A stretch of DNA of 64,000 bases from Dipteronia dyeriana. Lineage: Eukaryota; Streptophyta; Magnoliopsida; Sapindales; Sapindaceae. The stretch lies in the NCBI GenBank assembly GCA_032871835.1, contig CM065297.1, positions 22,201,098-22,265,097 of the forward strand, read 5' to 3'. The position numbers and the translations under genes are program-made. Under the pieces are notes generated by a model that saw only the letters and a program-made list of their open reading frames with translations, did no database searches and was not told where the DNA came from. Shown piece by piece: positions 33,890 through 45,827 of the stretch. Position 1 is the stretch's first letter. The number at the start of each line of letters is the position of its first letter.

Positions 33890-36800
33890 ATGGAGCAATT
33901 ATCTACAACCAACCTTCTTCCTGATGCATTTCAAGGGGCTAGAGGGGACATATCAATGCAATTTCAATTGCTTTGGGATCAAATCAAAGCACCATTGATT
34001 GTACCATTATTGAGAGTTGCAGTCCTTGTTTGCTTGATCATGTCTTTAATGCTATTCATTGAGAGAGTTTATATGGGCATTGTCATTGTGTTGGTGAAGC
34101 TTTTTGGTCGAAAACCAGAGAAGAGATACAAATGGGAGCCAATTAAAGACGATGTTGAGTTGGGTAATTCATCATATCCCCTGGTTCTCGTTCAAATCCC
34201 TATGTACAACGAAAGAGAGGTCCTTTTCTTCTAAAAAAAAATAATTCCTTTTTGTTCTTATTTTATGACTTGATTTCATGTTCTAATGCACATTTGTAAT
34301 GCAGGTTTATCAACTTTCAATTGGAGCTGCCTGTGGACTTTCTTGGCCGTCTGATCGTATCATCATTCAAGTCCTTGACGATTCAACTGACCCAACAATC
34401 AAGGTATAACCTATCGGTCAACATTTTCATTTTTTTTTTCTTTTTGTTTGTACTAATAGCTATTTCCCCTTTAAAAACCCTATCAAGTTTTATTCTTTTC
34501 TTGGAAATCGAAATCGACCATTAATTTGTGATGTTGAAAATGCTGCAGGATTTGGTGGAGCTAGAGTGCCAACGATGGGCAAGCAAAGGAATAAACATCA
34601 AATATGAGATAAGAGACAACAGAAATGGGTACAAAGCAGGGGCTTTAAAGGAAGGCATGAAACGCAGCTACGTGAAACACTGCGATTACGTTGTCATTTT
34701 CGACGCCGATTTTCAACCAGAGCCTGATTTTCTCTGGCGCTCCATTCCCTTCCTTGTCCACAACCCTGAAGTGGCTCTGGTTCAGGCTCGCTGGAAATTC
34801 GGTAACTCGAAAAAAAAAAAAAACTCACTTTTGATCAATTAATTAATCAATCGCACATTTGACATTCTGTTTTCCTCACTAAAATTAAATCATTGGGTTT
34901 ACACACTTGCCCTAGTTTGGATAGATTTTGTTATTTTTATTTTCTTTTATTTTTCTGGTTTTGGTTAGTGTAGTAAACAGGAACTGTTTTCAATATTGTC
35001 GGTGGGTATGTTGAGGAAAGGCTGAGGTGGGTCCCATTTCATGGGTCTATCCTCGCTGGACATCTGTATAGTTTGACACGTTAGCATATTATTTATTGGT
35101 TCATAGTTCATGGGACCCCCACGAGACGAACCAAATTGCAAATGTGTAAAAGATGAAAACGTAATGTTCAGGTGTCGTTTTGTTCTCTTTGTTTTTAATC
35201 GAATTTGTCTGAAACAATTGGAAGTGTTGAACTTGCACTGTTGCACATGGAAATGGGCAATTATTAATTCACTTTATTTGACGTGGCATTATCAGCTTTA
35301 GGTTTTCTGGAAGTAAAAGTTTGGTATCAAATTTTAGGCCATCTTTTGTACGTGTTTTTGGTTATTATATATGAAGTAACTTTTGATGATCTCTTATTAT
35401 AATCAACTTTTTACAGGAAAATTATTTCTTAAAATTATCAAGTTCCTGTGTATTTAAACTTGGAAAGTTATAAATATCCATCAAATTAAAGAGAAATATA
35501 AAGCGTCATTAAAAACATTGTCATTTCACATGCCATTACATTAAAGACATTTTGTAAAAGCATATTGTTAGTGGGTTGACAATTTGACATAACCCATGAA
35601 TTAGAGCTACCCAGAAGAGAAACCATTAATTTGGTAGGGAAACCGAAAGCACTTTTGGCTGCAAAAGCTGCAAAGCCTCTCGAATTTATTTGCTTTGGAA
35701 GTGCTAGATTTTGGCCGGGTCTAGCAAAATTCTATCTCATAAATGTAGAGAAACAGCACAGAACAGAAAGTCCAATTGGGCATGCTTGGACTTTCGAACA
35801 TATTTGAGGGGTACAATTGTCTTATTTTTTGAAACATTTTCTTATAGTATGCCCGGCAGCTGCATGTGCAATCTTAATGGTGGACCTCGTGCTCCTGCAG
35901 TCACTTTCTAAGTGTTTTTTTTTAAAAAAAAAAAAATCTCCATTCTCTACTATACTGACCGACATTTATTCATTTATTTCCTTGATATCATTGTTTACAT
36001 GTAATGATAATAATTTAGTCCAGTAAATTGTAAAATCAATGCCAGCTAATTAAGGTAGTGACTAGTGACATGGCAGTGTTGAATTTATTTTTCCGGGGCT
36101 GTTTTTGCATGCAGTGAACTCCGATGAGTGTTTGATGACAAGAATGCAAGAAATGTCTTTGGATTACCATTTTACAGTGGAACAAGCAGTGGGGTCCTCC
36201 ACCTATGCCTTCTTTGGCTTCAATGGTAAAAGCTATTACAACATTGATTTCTTACTTAGAAACCATATCAAAATTACCAAACCAATAATAATAACAAATG
36301 ACCATAATGGATGGATTTGGATGGATGTGTGATGTTTGATGGATGGATGCTGATTCAGGGACGGCAGGTGTGTGGAGAATTACTGCTCTCAATGAAGCTG
36401 GAGGATGGAAAGATAGGACCACAGTGGAAGATATGGATTTGGCTGTCAGGGCTAGTCTTAAAGGCTGGAAATTTGTGTATCTTGGTGATCTAAAGGTACC
36501 TAATTTTGCAGTCTCATTTAAGAATCTCAAACCTTTCATTTTCATACATAATTCATTCAATTGATCTGATAATAGTAATTGAACAGAAGGGTTATGACAA
36601 TTTGATTGATTTTCAAACCACTTAGTGATTTGTTATTGTTTACTACAGGTGAAAAATGAATTGCCTAGTACTTTTAAGGCCTACCGCTACCAACAGCACA
36701 GATGGTCTTGTGGTCCTGCTAATCTTTTCAGGAAAATGGCCATGGAGATTATTACAAACAAGGTTTGTAAATTTAAATGACAAAAATCAGAAAGTGAAAT

Positions 36801-38102
36801 GAAAATCAATTTAGTAAGTAGCTCTAACACTTGGTTTGATTTGATATGTTTAAACAGAGAGTAACTTTGTGGAAGAAGGTCCATGTGATCTATAGCTTCT
36901 TCATGGTCAGGAAGATCGTAGCACACCTTGTTACATTTATCTTTTACTGTGTTGTGTTACCGGCAACTGTTCTGGTTCCTGAAGTTGAGGTCCCCAAGTG
37001 GGCCGCCGTTTATATTCCTTCTGTCATCACCATCCTCAATGCAGTTGGAACCCCAAGGTCTGTTTAATTTGTCTCCTTTCCTATAATTGTTTGATCCTAT
37101 CGATTGTCATCGTCTATTTAGATAATAGTTTATAGGCATATACGTCCAACACACTTATATTATAAGTGTATCATGTGATATGTATTTCTCGTGTTTTTGG
37201 TTATTCATATCGCATGACTTGATTTGATTGGACATCATATCATATGATTTGATTTGATTGGACACATAAACCAGACGTAACGGATCATTTCTCCAAATTT
37301 AGAACAACAATCAACTCTAATAGAACCTTTTATTTTGGTACTCAACTAGCTTCTTTGAATCTCTTATGTTATTGGTTATTTATATCACATGACTTGTTTT
37401 GATTGGGCGCATAAACCAGACGCAATGAATCATTTCTCTAAATTTAGAACAGCAATCCACTGTAATAGAACCTTTTATTTTGGTACTCTATTTAATTATT
37501 TTTGTGTGACAATTGACAACGCCAACACTTCTGCTCAGTTGATTCATTTGCAAAACAGCTGCCCTGCTTCAAAGAAGAAATCTAAACAATAGTTTAAAGA
37601 TTTGAGTCAACTTAAATGATTTGGAATGGTTGTTCATGCAGATCACTTCACCTAATGATTTTCTGGATCTTGTTTGAGAATGTAATGTCACTGCACCGGA
37701 CAAAGGCTACCTTCATTGGCCTGCTAGAGGCCAGTCGTGTAAATGAATGGATTGTCACAGAGAAACTAGGAGATGCTCTCAAGGCTAAAACGGCCACAAA
37801 AGCCCCCAAGAAACGCCGATTCAGGATCGGAGACAGGTATATACATACGGAATATGTTCTTGTATCCTAATTTGCCATTACCCTTGCATGTTACACTTCC
37901 CTAACCTGCCTTTGCCATTTTGCATTTATATGTAAACAGAGTCCATACGTTAGAACTTGGTGTTGGTGCTTACCTCTTCTTCTGCGGCAGCTATGACCTT
38001 GCCTTTGGAAAAAACCACTTCTTCATTTACCTTTATGTGCAAGCAATTGCATTCTTCATCATGGGGTTCAGTTTCGTTGGCACATTCATCCCCCACTCGT
38101 AG
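33890..38102 (+). CDS. CSLA9: Glucomannan 4-beta-mannosyltransferase, CSLA9 type (9 exons, intact)
   Basis: Exons: 33890-34219, 34305-34403, 34549-34801, 36115-36225, 36359-36495, 36649-36762, 36858-37057, 37642-37836, 37940-38102. All introns are GT-AG and the reading frame joins without a break to 533 codons plus TAG. That is the length I recall for Arabidopsis CSLA9. This family 2 glycosyltransferase polymerises mannose and glucose from GDP-sugars into (gluco)mannan in the Golgi. Motifs: DDSTD (residues 135-139), DAD (195-197), VED (287-289) and QQHRW (325-329), which together form the processive D,D,D,QxxRW site. There is one N-terminal membrane segment (about 36-57), and several more after about 357. 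The start is supported by the family N-terminus (MEQLS...ITMQ-like) and is the first ATG of the frame. The assignment to CSLA9 rather than CSLA2 or another CSLA rests on overall similarity and should be confirmed by a tree. Confidence 0.97.
34802..36114 (+). other. CSLA9 intron 3, 1313 bp
   Basis: The longest intron of the gene, with ends GTAACT...TGCAG. It splits a valine codon (phase 1). No transposon or coding signal is recognised inside; frames on either strand are chance. Confidence 0.85.
37198..37491. repeat. diverged tandem duplication in CSLA9 intron 7
   Basis: Two copies (37198-37345 and 37372-37491) share 'catgacttg', 'cataaaccagacg' and 'atagaaccttttattttggt'. Copy 1 has an extra internal doubling of 'gatttgatttgattggacac'-type sequence. 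Differences between copies show the duplication is not recent. Confidence 0.85.
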
Positions 38103-38586
38103 TTGAGTGAACAATCGATGCAATTTGATCTTTTGGCTATCCGATCGCCCTGTGCGTTATATGTGGTGTTCATAGTAGTGGGATTTTCTTCTTTTTGTGG
38201 TCATTCTTTTAGGGTTGATCTTAAGAATTCGAGGAGGGCATGACTCGAAACAACTTAGTTTCTCTTGTGAATATCCAAGGAAGTTACAAATCATGGGAAT
38301 GCATTATATAAACAAGATAAGGATCAAGTGAAAGGCAGAGTTCAATATGGGTTCAGAGCCCAAGTAGATAGATGAACATCTTTGAATGGAGTGCTTGAGA
38401 TTGTGAGAACTAGATTTTTTTCTTCTTCCTTTTTTGGTCCTTTTTACCGTTGTGGTATTTTTTTTTTCTTTTTGCCTGGAAGGGAATAAATTGATAGAAA
38501 ATGCAATAAAATTCACATACATGAATTAGAAATATAACAATAGAAGCCAAAAACAATACACTGCAATCTGGTCGGGGATTAAATAA
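38103..38586 (+). other. CSLA9 3' flank / probable 3' UTR
   Basis: No gene. AATAAA-type signals occur at about 38484-38508, about 400 bp after the stop, and could serve for polyadenylation. The left end of the copia element follows at 38587, so the gene's 3' end is squeezed between the stop and a transposon. Confidence 0.45.
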
Positions 38587-39130
38587 TGTTGGAACTATTT
38601 TCAAAATAAAGTACGTGAAAGTTGTAAATGTGATCAAATGAAATGATCAAGAGATGTGACTCTTGACAAAATATGTGACTTTTAATTCAAAATGAAAAGT
38701 CACAATGAAAGATTGTATTGTTTCAAAATTACAATCATTTATGAAATGTTGTATTTGTTTATGAAATAATAAAATTATTGATGAAAGGTTGCAAGCATTA
38801 TGAAAGAGTGCAAAACATATTATAAATTGTCACTCGTTTCATTCATTTTGATACACAACTAAATACAGAACATTACATTTCTGTTACTACTCTTTCCTCC
38901 CTCAATTTCTCATTTTCCTACACAACAAATTTCTCATTTCTTTCTTGTATAAATACTAATATTCTGTTAAACTGCAGTAACATAATATTGTTTCTTGACT
39001 GGTTTGACATCAAAGGTGTTCGTGGTTTATGTTGTTTGTGCACAACGATATTAAACAAATATGCTTCATTGTATCCTAAAGGCATATTTTCTCAACTATG
39101 TACATCATTCAATTGGTGGGGGTAAATAGT
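38587..39130 (+). repeat. probable 5' LTR of the Tork-like copia element
   Basis: It starts TGTTGGAACTATTTTC, a typical copia LTR start. A TATA box (TATAAATAC at 38948) with pyrimidine-rich sequence after it fits an LTR promoter. I could not locate the exact LTR end or a primer site, so the right border is approximate; the partner LTR is outside the window. Confidence 0.45.
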
Positions 39131-39329
39131 GTCTTAAGATTAGCGACATTTGTAACGTGCCTTGAAGCCCACTATTTACTACAGTATTTTTCTATTGTCA
39201 ACGAGTTTGGTTCTACATAAGTTTACAGTCACAGCGAACCTTGATACAAAGGTACACAATTTTCTTTTTCTTAGACACTTTTCTAACAATCTTAAGACAA
39301 TATTCTTGCTACTACAATAACACCTACAA

Positions 39330-40136
39330 ATTCTCTGCAAGAGTTCGTTGTGGACTCTGTGAAATTGGACAATTTTGATGGTGGTAGTTTTATTTGTTGG
39401 CAAAAGAAGTTGTATTTTCTCCTGTCAACATTGAATGTGGTGTACGTATTGACAACACCGAAATCGGTCGAGCATGATGATGAAACCATGGCACAGATCT
39501 GTCAGCGTCATAAGTGGGAGTAAGATGATCATATCTGCAAAGGTCACATTTGCCATGCAATGTTCGTTGCTATTTTCGATCAATATCACATAGTGGCAAC
39601 TGCAAAAGAAATTTGGGACTCTCTCAAGGTAAAATATATGGTAGAAGATGCTACAAGTAAGAAATTCTTGGCCTCTATGTTTTTTATTATAAAATGGTAG
39701 ATAGCAGACGTGTGGTTGAACAATTTCATGAAATTAGACACATTTTAAATCATTTTAGCCAACACAAAATGAATATGGATGAATCTGTTATTGTTTCTAC
39801 CATTATTGATAAACTTCCTCCCTCTTGGAAAGACTACAAAAGGAGTCTTAAACACAAAAAAGAGGATGTTACTTTGAAAGAGTTGGGCCAACACCTCCAC
39901 ATAGAGGAGGAGTATAGAATTACCTCTATTGATGAGCAGGTCAATTCATCCTCTAAGGTTCATATGGTGGAGGAAGGGAAAGAAGCTATACAGGTCTTTC
40001 AACACACCAAGGACTAGAAGCGAAAATTTGATTCAATGAAGAATCAAAGTTCTAAAAAGAAGGGTTCATGCCATCATTGCGGCAAGCCTGGCCACTTCAA
40101 GAGAGAATGACGTTTTTTGAAGAAGAAAAATGTGTA
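39330..40136 (+). pseudogene. copia gag remnant
   Basis: Begins 'FDGGSFICWQKKLYFLLSTL' near 39372. It continues through 'EIWDSLKVKY' and a solid frame at 39694-40017 (VEQFHEIRHILNHF, MDESVIVSTIIDKLPPSW). It then reaches a zinc knuckle at about 40069 (CHHCGKPGHFKRE), whose last Cys codon has become TGA. Further stops lie at 39521 and 40015. These are standard gag (UBN2-type) blocks. Confidence 0.85.
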
Positions 40137-40149
40137 AAATACCTTAAAT

Positions 40150-40967
40150 TTTATGGCCATGATATCTGAGATCAATGCTCTTGACGATGATACCTCATGG
40201 TGGATAGATTCAGGCTCTACAAGACATGTTTGCAAGAATCAAAGTCTTTTCTCTACTTATGAAAAAGTTGATGATGAAAATATACTCTACATGTGTAATT
40301 CCTCCACTGCTACTATTAAAAGAAAAGGCAATGCGTAGATAAAGTTTACTTCTGGGAAGATCTTGACTCTCATTGATGTATGCCATGTTCTTGAAGTTAG
40401 AAAAAATCTTGTGTTTAGAAGCCTTCTGAACAACCATGGATTCAAACTTGTATTTGTATTGACCAAAAGATGAGTGTTTGTAGGGAAAGGGTACTTGTGT
40501 GAGGGAATGTTCAAGTTGAATGTTATTAATCAAATAAATTCTTCTGCTTATACACTTAGACTCCTGCATTTTATCTTCGTGGCATAATCGTTTAGGTCAT
40601 GTTAATACTAAAACGATTACAAGATATGTCTCATTTAGATTTGATTCCAAAGTTTAGTAATGATATGCATAAAAGATGTAAAGTTTGTGCAAAAACCAAA
40701 ATCACAAAAAACCATATTTCCCACAATTGATAGAAAATCAACTTTATTGCAATTAATACACACTGATGTATGTGATATGCATAATATTTCTACTAGAGGA
40801 GGAAAAAAGTACTTTGTAACTTTTATTGATGATTTCTCTTAGTATTGCTATGCATATTTATTGCATTCTAAAGATGAAGTTTTAAATAAATTTAAAATTT
40901 ATAAAACTAAAGTAGAGAATGCATGTGATGCTAAGATTAAAACTCTTAGAAGTGATAAAGAAGGTTC
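40150..40967 (+). pseudogene. copia protease and integrase, first part
   Basis: The protease motif WWIDSGSTRHVC (about 40198-40233) has the catalytic D-S-G intact. A GAG-pre-integrase region with several stops follows. The integrase catalytic core begins with 'LIHTDVCD' (about 40755-40780), then 'GGKKYFVTFIDDFS'. It is cut after 'LRSDKEGS' by the solo LTR at 40973 and resumes at 43172. Confidence 0.85.
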
Positions 40968-43171
40968 ATATATGTAGGGAAAAACCCGCGTAACGGAAGT
41001 GTGAAAAATAAAAAAAATTAAGGTTTCGATATAAATTAAAATGTTCCCTTTTTCAATAACAAAAACCTTAACCCTAGATTAATTGATGTATATAAAAGTT
41101 GCGTACCTTTTTCTCGTGACGATTGAACAAGCACCGAATTAATTTCGCAAGATCTTCCAATCCAATCATGAACGCGAATCACATAGGAGTGTGGACTCTC
41201 TTTCTTTAAATTGTATACCTGAGGATGGAAACAAACAAAATCTTTCTCTTTGTTAGTTATAATAATCCTCCAAGAAGAAAACAAAGAACGTTAGGTCACT
41301 TGTGAATTATCAATCAATTTGATTGAAACTCGCGTGAATCCTGGTTCGATGTTGTACACAAAACCTTTTAATGTAAATGCTACTAGTGTACTATCGAAAA
41401 CTAAAAGTTTTTTCTTCATTTTCTTCATTGTCGAATCTCACACTATTTCTTAGAGTTGATAGAATTTTGTCTAGAACAAAAACAAAATTTTCACCCTCAA
41501 AATTCTATGGTGGCCGAATTCTTCTCTTGGAAAAACTAGGGCTGCCCGAATTCTTCATAGAATATATTAGGAATTTAAATCCTTTCCTATGAAGGATTTA
41601 CTTGGTTGTTAAGAATCCTTTCCTTAGGTGGATTTACTTGGTGGTTAAGAATCCTTTTCTAAAAGGAATTCTATCATATACCAAGACTCCTAATCCTACT
41701 CAATAGTGTATTTGTAACCATATTAAAGACTTCCTAATTTGATTAGATAAATAATTCCTTTTATTTATCTACTTATCAAATATAGTCTTTAATATTAATT
41801 ATACTACCAACAATAGTATAACTTTAGGAGATCATCTCCTACTAGAAAAAAGATTTTGACTTTTAAATAAATAATTAATTAATCAACAAATTAATTAATT
41901 TTTATTTAATTAAATAATAAAATAAAAATAATATAATGAAGCTATTTTAAATAGCCTTGCCGCCCAACACATATATATGGGCCAATATATTATTTTTCTT
42001 ATTTTATTAAATTCATTGGACCTTAATAAAAAGTCCACATGTGAACTAGATCCATTCTTGCAAAAAGAAACAAGTCCACATGCCTCAATACAATTTTAGA
42101 TGGACCCCTAAATTGGTCTGGTAGAATACATCAAGTGATCCATAAAAGTTCGTGTGGATTGAGGATCTTGGCGGGCTATCTAAATTTAAGCTCCAATAGA
42201 CACAACCCAATCACAATCAACAAATGATTCACTTAGGTCCTATCTATTAATTTTAGTTCATTCCACTAAAGAACTAAAATTGAACTCTTAAATAAAGATA
42301 GAATAAGTTGATGTTACTCATTCATACCCTAGACAACCTTATTGGGAAAAGTGAATCCTCGTAAAGAATATCAGTAATCGCCAAGAGCTCATAAACCGCA
42401 TATAGCTCTCCAAGTTAGCATATTTACTTATATGACCACATTTTGAACTTGGATATTATGACTTGTCCAGAAGCCATGTTTCAATAGATACTATTGAAAA
42501 TTTAACGTTAAGATTTAATATCTAATACCTCAAAACATCCTATGATGATATTCTACTCACATTTAACAAATGGAGCCACGATGTCCATATCTATAAATGA
42601 AGTCCTCTATCGATTAACAAATGAATACCACCAAACTATCGAGGATAGACTATCTCAAATGATAACACTTGCAACCATAAGTCCATCATTTATCTCAAGA
42701 TTGAGATAGACTCTCCGATTGTCTTCAAATGAAAACTTTTATCCATTGACGGTTCTAGATAAAGTATGTCATTATGATCCAATTCAATGCATCCAGTGCA
42801 CTATATTCTTTTGCTCAAAGACACCACAGTTTGATGATTTTAGACTCATCATAACACATTTGATCCCACTCAAATGCTAGCAAAAGAATCTACAACTTTA
42901 ACAAGATAAAGGCGCCCAACCTTTATCTTAAGTTGTGAATATTATTCAAGACTAACTAAAGAATTGTGTCTACCTCATACATATCTAGATGTATGAACAA
43001 TTCTTCTTTTCTTATAGTCTTTTGAACTTATGATTATTTACTTTTGACAATTATAATAATTAAACTATAAATGCTATAAGATTTGTTAAACTAGAAATCA
43101 CTTTATTAATATGAAAAGATTGTCAAATACATTATTATACTCTTGCTATCGAGTATAATCCCAACAATATC
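40968..43171 (-). mobile_element. Solo LTR (2194 bp) inserted in the copia integrase
   Basis: On the minus strand it begins TGTTGGGATTATACTC and ends TTTTCCCTACA (40973-43166). Flanks are ATATA (40968-40972) and ATATC (43167-43171), a 5-bp duplication with one change. Removing it and one flank restores the copia integrase frame (G-S-Y-Q-F-A-N). There are no internal genes or partner LTR, so it is the product of LTR-LTR recombination. Its start and overall length resemble the LTRs of the copia element at 50012-57617 (TGTTGGGGTTTATGC), so it is probably a distant relative. Confidence 0.85.
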
Positions 43172-44427
43172 AATTTGCTAACTTTTATGAAAATCTTGGT
43201 ATTGTCCATGAAACATCTACTACATCGGGAAGAAAGACTAGGACATTAACCGAAATGGTTAATGCAAATGCAATGCTTTCTAACTTAGGTTTAAGTAGAG
43301 GTTTTTGGGGTGAAGCCTTATTGACTGCATGTTACATTTTAAATAGAGTACCTAATAAGAAAATGAAAACTACCCCATATGAACTTTGAAAGAAAAGAAA
43401 ACCAAACCTTTCTTATCATAGAGTTTGGGGTTGTCGAGCTATAGTTAGATTACCATAACCTAAGTTAAAGAAATTAGGTGAAAAAGGTGTAAAATGCATA
43501 TTCATAGGTTATGCAGAACATAATAAATCATACATATTTTTAGTAATTGAACCTAATAATTCTATTAAAATAAATACTGTAATAGAATCTAGAGATGCTA
43601 TATTTTATGAAAATAGATTTACTGTTATACCTAAGAATACAGATTCGGGTACACTTATGTAGACTTTGGCAATACCAAAAAGAACTGTCACAGATGATCC
43701 TCCTGAAATACGGAGAAGCAAAAGGGTAAGGAAAGAAAAATCCTTCGGCCCTGATTTCATTGTTTATCTAGTTGAAGGAACTAGAAACACTCATGTGAGG
43801 CAATCTACGGTTTCACAAGCAATTGAATCAGACCCCCTCACTTTTGAGGAAGCAATGAAGTCACAAGAGGTTACCTTTTGGAAAGAGGCAATTAATGATG
43901 AAATGGAATCCATTATGGTAAATAAAACTTAGAAATTGGTTGACCTACCACTTGGGTCTAAACCAATTGGTTGCAAATGAATCTTTAAAAAGAAAATGAA
44001 GGTTGATGGAACTATTGACAAGATCAAGGCAAGATAAGTAGCAAAGGGCTTTACTAAAAAAGAAGGCCTTGATTATTTTGATACTTATGCATCAGTTGTA
44101 AGGATTGCTACTATCAAAACTTTGATTGCATTAGCATCAATTTATCATCTTGAAATATATCAGATGGATGTAAAGACGGTTTTCCTCAACGGAGAATTAG
44201 ATTAGAAAATTTACATGGAGCAGCCTGCAAGGTTTGTAATACCTGGACAAGAACATAAAGTTTGCAAACTTGTCAAATTTTTATATGGCCTTAAATAGGC
44301 TCTGAAGAAATGGCATAAAAAAATTGATAAAGTTACTGTCTCAAACGTTTTTCAAATTCATGAATCTGATAAATGTGTGTACAGTAGATTCAATGGAAAC
44401 AAAGGTGTAATTATATGTCTTTATGTG
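43172..44427 (+). pseudogene. copia integrase C-terminus and RT N-terminal half
   Basis: The integrase continues with 'RTLTEMVNANAMLSNL' and 'GFWGEALLTACYILNR', then the C-terminal 'VKCIFIGYAEHNKSYIF'. The RT starts with 'FEEAMKSQEVTFWKEAI' (43850), then 'LEIYQMDVKTVFLNGELD' (the palm Asp, intact) and 'LYGLK-stop-A'. Many stops are present, for example at 43387, 43930, 43978, 44035, 44200 and 44295. The frame stops at 44427, after the Y-V codons of the YVDD box, where the gypsy element begins. Confidence 0.9.
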
Positions 44428-45320
44428 TGTTGACGTCGATTTCTGGATGTATAAGAAAAGCCAACAAGATTTGAATTTTAGTTGTGATCTCAAATAGAAA
44501 GAGAAGGATAAAGTAATCGGACGCAAGTTTTTACGTGGTAAAACTCTGATGACCAGAGAAACGTCCACAGGTAGTTGAATAATCAACCGAGCCAAAATCC
44601 AGTATGAATAGAATAATTACAATTCTCGATCTCTTTTTTTTCTCTCTGTATTTTTCTATACGATTTCTGTCTATTTTTTGTGACGAGATTATGGGTCTAT
44701 TTATATGTCCATAGAACCTTAATATTCTTTGTACAAGTAATAAAAGATCTTTGTATTTAATTATGATTGTTTACTTGTTCGAAGTAGTTTGTCTTCTTTC
44801 CTGTTTCGGAGACTTGTATTGAGATTGAATGGGATTCTAGTGGTATAATCCAGTTAGGACTTATTTCCTTATAAAGGCGTAGTTTTTTTGAATAAATAAA
44901 ATTGTTGCCTGATTAGGAACCCTTTTTGCTTGATATTCTGTTCTTCATGGAATTCCTCTTTGATATGGATATCTTCACGTATTTTATTGACTATATTCGT
45001 GTGAGCTACACACTGGGCTTTTTATTCGGTTTTCTACATGTTTGTCCCGAGTAGAACACGATATCAGCTGGTCCTGAGTGACGTCATCTGATCCCGAGTA
45101 GAAAATATCATCAACTAGCCCTGAGTATCATTAACTGACCCCGAGTAGTATATGACGTCAGTTGACCCCTAGTAGGTTTTGTTCAATACTTGTTTACTCA
45201 GGCTTCTCTTCTTTGGTGATGTCTTGCAGGATATTTCATGAATGCCTATTTGGACGTCCACCTGGCAATTTTATCCTCTTTGTCAATGATTTGTACGTCT
45301 GATAAAATTTACATGCAACA
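44428..45320 (-). repeat. gypsy 3' LTR (893 bp)
   Basis: Starts TGTTGACGTCG and ends CATGCAACA on the plus strand. It is nearly identical to 62981-63872 with scattered point changes, so the insertion is fairly young. It holds repeated 'ccgagta'/'gacgtca' motifs near 45055-45180. A polypurine tract (AAGGGAGTAT on the minus strand) adjoins it at 45321-45330. Confidence 0.95.
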
Positions 45321-45827
45321 ATACTCCCTTAAAATATTTTTGCTGAACAGGGTTTCGTTTCGGGCAAAAGTATTTTAATCAATTCTTCAATTTTTATATC
45401 TCTTTAATGTCAGGGTAAATGTCTTGACATAATGGCGTGTCTTAATGGTGACCCTGCAAATTCGATTTGCCCCCTCACGTGAGATCTCAATGATGGCGAC
45501 GTTTTAGAGTTCTGACGGCGAAAGCCAGTTCTTTTCTTAACACATGTCTTTTTTCGCTTCATTTTTCGATACCATTTATAAGAAACGACTTACGCGTCTC
45601 CCAGTGTGCTGCCTACGTCATCAAATCTTGTCATTGATTTTTCCCGCCTTGTGACCCTAGGGTTTCGTGTTAATACCCCTTTAAATTATTCCTTGAGGGG
45701 TTGCGCTGGTTCATTCTCAAAAATTCATACCAGAAAATTTTCCTAGCCCAGAGTTCTTTGCGCAGAAAATCACCGTTCTCCGTTGAAGATTTTGCATCAG
45801 TTTTCTTGGTTCAAGGTTAGTTTTAAT

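Noticed and set aside
36252..36560. 102-codon minus-strand ORF
   Set aside because: Antisense of CSLA9 exon 5, whose splicing and protein match are unambiguous.
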